Origin: JAXMHQ01 sp046346665 | GTDB lineage: Bacteria; Verrucomicrobiota; Verrucomicrobiia; Limisphaerales; JAXMHQ01 | DNA length: 64,000 nucleotides | Assembly: GCA_046346665.1 (NCBI GenBank) | Contig: JAXMHQ010000005.1 | Coordinates: forward strand, 62,001 to 126,000 | Direction: 5' to 3' | In this document: positions 61,636 to 64,000 of the stretch, one piece after another | How the letters are laid out: every line of letters begins with the position of its first letter | Numbering within the stretch: position 1 is the stretch's first letter | Translations under genes and position numbers: made by a program | Notes under the pieces: model-generated | Told to the model about the DNA's origin: nothing | Database searches by the model: none | Seen by the model: only the letters and a program-made list of their open reading frames with translations

Positions 61636-63527
61636 ACATCGTTTGGGTCCGGCGGATCGCGCAAGTGTTCTTCCTGGCTCTGTGTCTCTGGTTTTGCGTC
61701 GTTGCCACGGTGGGGGATCGCTGGTGGCAATTGCGGGGCTGGCCGGTCAACTGGCTGCTGCAACTCGACCCGCTCGTCGCTCTCGGCACGATGCTGACCA
61801 CCGGCACGCTCTACGCCGGCTTGATCTGGTCACTGGCCACCATCGCTTTGACGATGTTGTTCGGCCGATTTTTCTGCGGCTGGCTTTGCCCGTTCGGCAC
61901 CCTGCACCAGGCGATCGGCTGGCTCGGGCGCCGCTCCCGCAAACACGCCGAGCGCGTCGCCGCCAATCAATATCGCCCCGCCCAGGCGATCAAATATTAT
62001 ATCCTCACCTTCCTGTTCAGCGCCGCCGCCGGCACGCTCCTTGGCCGCCTCCTCCACGTCGCCCATGTCCACCCGGTCGGGTCCCTCGTCCTCCTCGGCA
62101 TCGCCGCCGCCGTTGTCGCCGTCCGCATCCGGTCTTTCACGGCGATTATTATATGCGCCGGCATCCTGTTAGGAATCCTTGTTCGCCCGGAATTCCTTTC
62201 CGGCTCGCTGCAAACCGGCTGGCTGGATCCGATCCCGCTGGTTCATCGTTCCTTGAACCTTTTCGTTTTGTCCGCCTTCGAAGGCCCGGCGGCGGCGCGG
62301 TTCAGCGTTGCGGCCGCCTCCATCACGGCGCTGTTCCTCGGGGCGCTGCTGATGAATCTGTGGATTCCCCGGTTTTATTGCCGGTTCCTGTGCCCGCTCG
62401 GGGCGTTGTTTGGATTGCTGGTTCGATGGACGCCCTGGCGGATCGGGAAACGGCACGGCGAATGCAATGAGTGCGAGCTTTGCGAAAACAACTGCGAAGG
62501 CGCCTGCGATCCGTTCGGAAAGATCCGCATCAACGAATGCCTGCTTTGCATGAACTGCCTGCGCGCCTGCCGGCAGGCGCAGATGGTCTACGGACCCGAC
62601 CGCTCCCGCGCGGGTGAAATCGACCGGACCGGCGTGACGCGCCGCGGGTTCATCGCCTCCACCATTGCCGGCCTCGGCGCAATCCCCGCCGTGCGCCTGG
62701 CGGGCGGCTTGGACCAGAACTGGAATTCCTCGGTCGTGCGGCCCCCGGGCGCGTTGCCGGAGCGCGCGTTTCTCGACCGCTGCATCAAGTGCGGTCAATG
62801 CATGCGCGCCTGCCCCACCAACGTCATCCAGCCGGCCCTGGCGGAGGCGGGCCTCGAAGGATTCTGGACGCCCGTGCTGAACTTCCGCATCGGCAGCAGC
62901 GGCTGCCAGATGCTCTGTATCGCGTGCGGCCAGGTCTGCCCCACCGCCGCCCTGCGGCCGCTGACGCTCGATGAAAAGCTCGGCCGGGGCGAATTCGCAT
63001 CCGCAGGCCCGATCCGCATGGGCACCGCGTTCGTCGATCGCGGCCGCTGCCTGCCCTGGGCGATGGACGTGCCCTGCATCGTTTGCCAGGAAAATTGCCC
63101 GGTCAGTCCGAAAGCCATCTTTGTCCGCGAAGAATTTCAAATCATCCGCGACGGTGTTCGTGAAGTCGAATCGTCCACCCCCTCCACCGTGACCGTGGCC
63201 GGTCCCGCATTGCCGCCCGCGAGATTGGGATCGGGGGATTACGCGCTTTCTGTCCACAACGCGCCGGCCGGGGAACGCCGCCGGATCGTGGAAACCGCGG
63301 GCAACCGCATCGTGTTGCCCGAATCCGCTCCGTTTGCCGAGCCGCCGGCGCCGGGCACGCGGGTGAACATCGAGGTGCGACTGCAGAAGCCGCAGGTGGA
63401 TCCCGACCGCTGCATCGGATGCGGTATATGCCAGCACGAATGTCCCGTCAGCGGCTTGAGAGCCATCCGCGTGACGGCCGAAAATGAATCCCGAAGCCCG
63501 CGTCATTCACTCACACCGCGAACCTGA
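61632..63527 (+). CDS. NapH-like membrane / NapG-like polyferredoxin fusion with internal Tat motif
   Basis: A 631-residue membrane iron-sulfur protein. Residues 1-270 have about six membrane helices with FFCGWLCPFGTLHQ and FYCRFLCPLGALFG, the CxxxCP sites of NapH/NosR/CcoG-type proteins. Two [4Fe-4S] sets follow (CNECELCENNCEGACDP, CLLCMNCLRACR). At T336 is TRRGFIASTIAGLGAIP, a twin-arginine signal-like segment. After it come more ferredoxin sets: C384 (CIKCGQCMRACP), CQMLCIACGQVCP, C482 (CIVCQENCP) and C594 (CIGCGICQHECP). This is the layout of NapH joined to NapG/MauM. It likely passes electrons between quinol and periplasmic partners. ATGA overlap with the DUF362 gene. Confidence 0.85.
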   Translation: MNIVWVRRIAQVFFLALCLWFCVVATVGDRWWQLRGWPVNWLLQLDPLVALGTMLTTGTLYAGLIWSLATIALTMLFGRFFCGWLCPFGTLHQAIGWLGRRSRKHAERVAANQYRPAQAIKYYILTFLFSAAAGTLLGRLLHVAHVHPVGSLVLLGIAAAVVAVRIRSFTAIIICAGILLGILVRPEFLSGSLQTGWLDPIPLVHRSLNLFVLSAFEGPAAARFSVAAASITALFLGALLMNLWIPRFYCRFLCPLGALFGLLVRWTPWRIGKRHGECNECELCENNCEGACDPFGKIRINECLLCMNCLRACRQAQMVYGPDRSRAGEIDRTGVTRRGFIASTIAGLGAIPAVRLAGGLDQNWNSSVVRPPGALPERAFLDRCIKCGQCMRACPTNVIQPALAEAGLEGFWTPVLNFRIGSSGCQMLCIACGQVCPTAALRPLTLDEKLGRGEFASAGPIRMGTAFVDRGRCLPWAMDVPCIVCQENCPVSPKAIFVREEFQIIRDGVREVESSTPSTVTVAGPALPPARLGSGDYALSVHNAPAGERRRIVETAGNRIVLPESAPFAEPPAPGTRVNIEVRLQKPQVDPDRCIGCGICQHECPVSGLRAIRVTAENESRSPRHSLTPRT

Positions 63528-63540
63528 ACCCCATCCCTCC

Positions 63541-64000
63541 ATGAAAACATCCTCCGTCAGCCGCAGAAACTTCCTCAAAGCCGTCGGCACCGCCGGCGTC
63601 GGATCGCTGGTCGCCTCGACGGCAGCCGCCCAATCCACCGCGCCGGCGGCGGCCCCCGCCATGCCTTCGCGTCCCTTCGGCAAAACCGGCGTCCAGGTGC
63701 CCATCCTTGCCCTCGGCGGCATTTTCGACATTCTCACCAACCAGCTCGTCCTGCAGCGCGCGCTCGACCTGGGAGTGACTTACTGGGACACCGCCAACGG
63801 ATACACCAACGGCAACAGCGAAAAAGGCATCGGGCTCTATTTCGAGAAGAACCCGGCCGTGCGCAAAAAGATTTTCCTCGTCACCAAGGCCGGCGGCCAG
63901 CACACGGCCGAGCGAATGACATCGATGTTGAACCTGTCGCTCGAGCGGATGAAAACCGATCATGTGGATTTGTTTTTCATGCACGGCATCAGGGATGGCG
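63541..64000 (+). CDS. Tat-exported aldo/keto reductase, truncated by the window edge
   Basis: The first 153 residues of an aldo/keto reductase. The signal SRRNFLKAVGTAGVGSLVAS is a clear Tat motif at residues 7-26. The body starts PSRPFGKTGVQVPILALGG and keeps LDLGVTYWDTANGYTNGNSE, with the family's catalytic aspartate and tyrosine, then KIFLVTKAGG and DHVDLFFMHG. Cytosolic members use NADPH, which is not normally available outside the cytoplasm, so a different electron source is likely. It starts 13 bases after the fusion protein's stop and is probably in the same operon. Confidence 0.88.
   Translation, partial: MKTSSVSRRNFLKAVGTAGVGSLVASTAAAQSTAPAAAPAMPSRPFGKTGVQVPILALGGIFDILTNQLVLQRALDLGVTYWDTANGYTNGNSEKGIGLYFEKNPAVRKKIFLVTKAGGQHTAERMTSMLNLSLERMKTDHVDLFFMHGIRDG

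Overview
The window is high-GC bacterial chromosome with densely packed housekeeping genes. The mix of genes suggests a Verrucomicrobiota member, perhaps near the Pedosphaera/Limisphaera group: a planctomycete/verrucomicrobial-style receptor Ser/Thr kinase with C-terminal TPR-like region, an R/G-rich conserved protein of unknown function, DUF6599 and DUF362 proteins, Tat-exported oxidoreductases and a PTS IIA protein with an N-terminal DNA-binding domain. This placement is inference from gene content; no 16S rRNA gene is present.

Layout. 1-4 kb: the 5' part of a very long pyruvate:ferredoxin oxidoreductase (minus). 4-7 kb: a UreF-like protein and a secreted GH28 enzyme. 7-12 kb: an unknown gene, then a translationally coupled HlyD adaptor / ABC ATPase / ABC-2 permease / RlmI-like methyltransferase operon. 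12-16 kb: cydAB and a PTS IIA-like regulator. 16-21 kb: two tandem thymidylate-kinase-like genes, metF, pyk and two exported proteins. 21-35 kb: a minus-strand complex I locus, nuoB to nuoN, without nuoA. It is broken by inverted repeats and by a tRNA-Gln on the opposite strand. 35-47 kb: rpsA, tyrS, a site-2 protease homologue, ribH and ribBA separated by a nucleotidyltransferase pair, the R/G-rich protein, proB, mazG and an M29 aminopeptidase. 47-53 kb: receptor kinase, zinc-ribbon protein, LysR regulator, pyrE. 53-57 kb: dnaK, groES, groEL. 57-59 kb: amgK-murU, cell-wall sugar recycling. 59-64 kb: a coupled operon DUF6599 - DUF362 (Tat) - NapH/NapG-like fusion - Tat aldo/keto reductase, running off the right edge.

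How the genes work together. NifJ, pyruvate kinase, complex I and cytochrome bd point to fermentative or microaerobic pyruvate metabolism joined to a quinone-based respiratory chain. The last operon looks like a membrane-anchored electron-transfer module facing the periplasm and is the best candidate for an undescribed system.

Two patterns run through the whole window. First, many intergenic spaces are filled by inverted repeats whose arms are made of short tandem words, in more than a dozen sequence families, some nested in the loops of others and some supplying stop codons or C-termini of genes. Second, many first genes of transcription units have a good TTGNNN-N17-TANNNT promoter whose -10 box ends only 6-13 bases before the start codon and no Shine-Dalgarno sequence, suggesting leaderless mRNAs, while several internal operon genes carry GGAGG-type sites.
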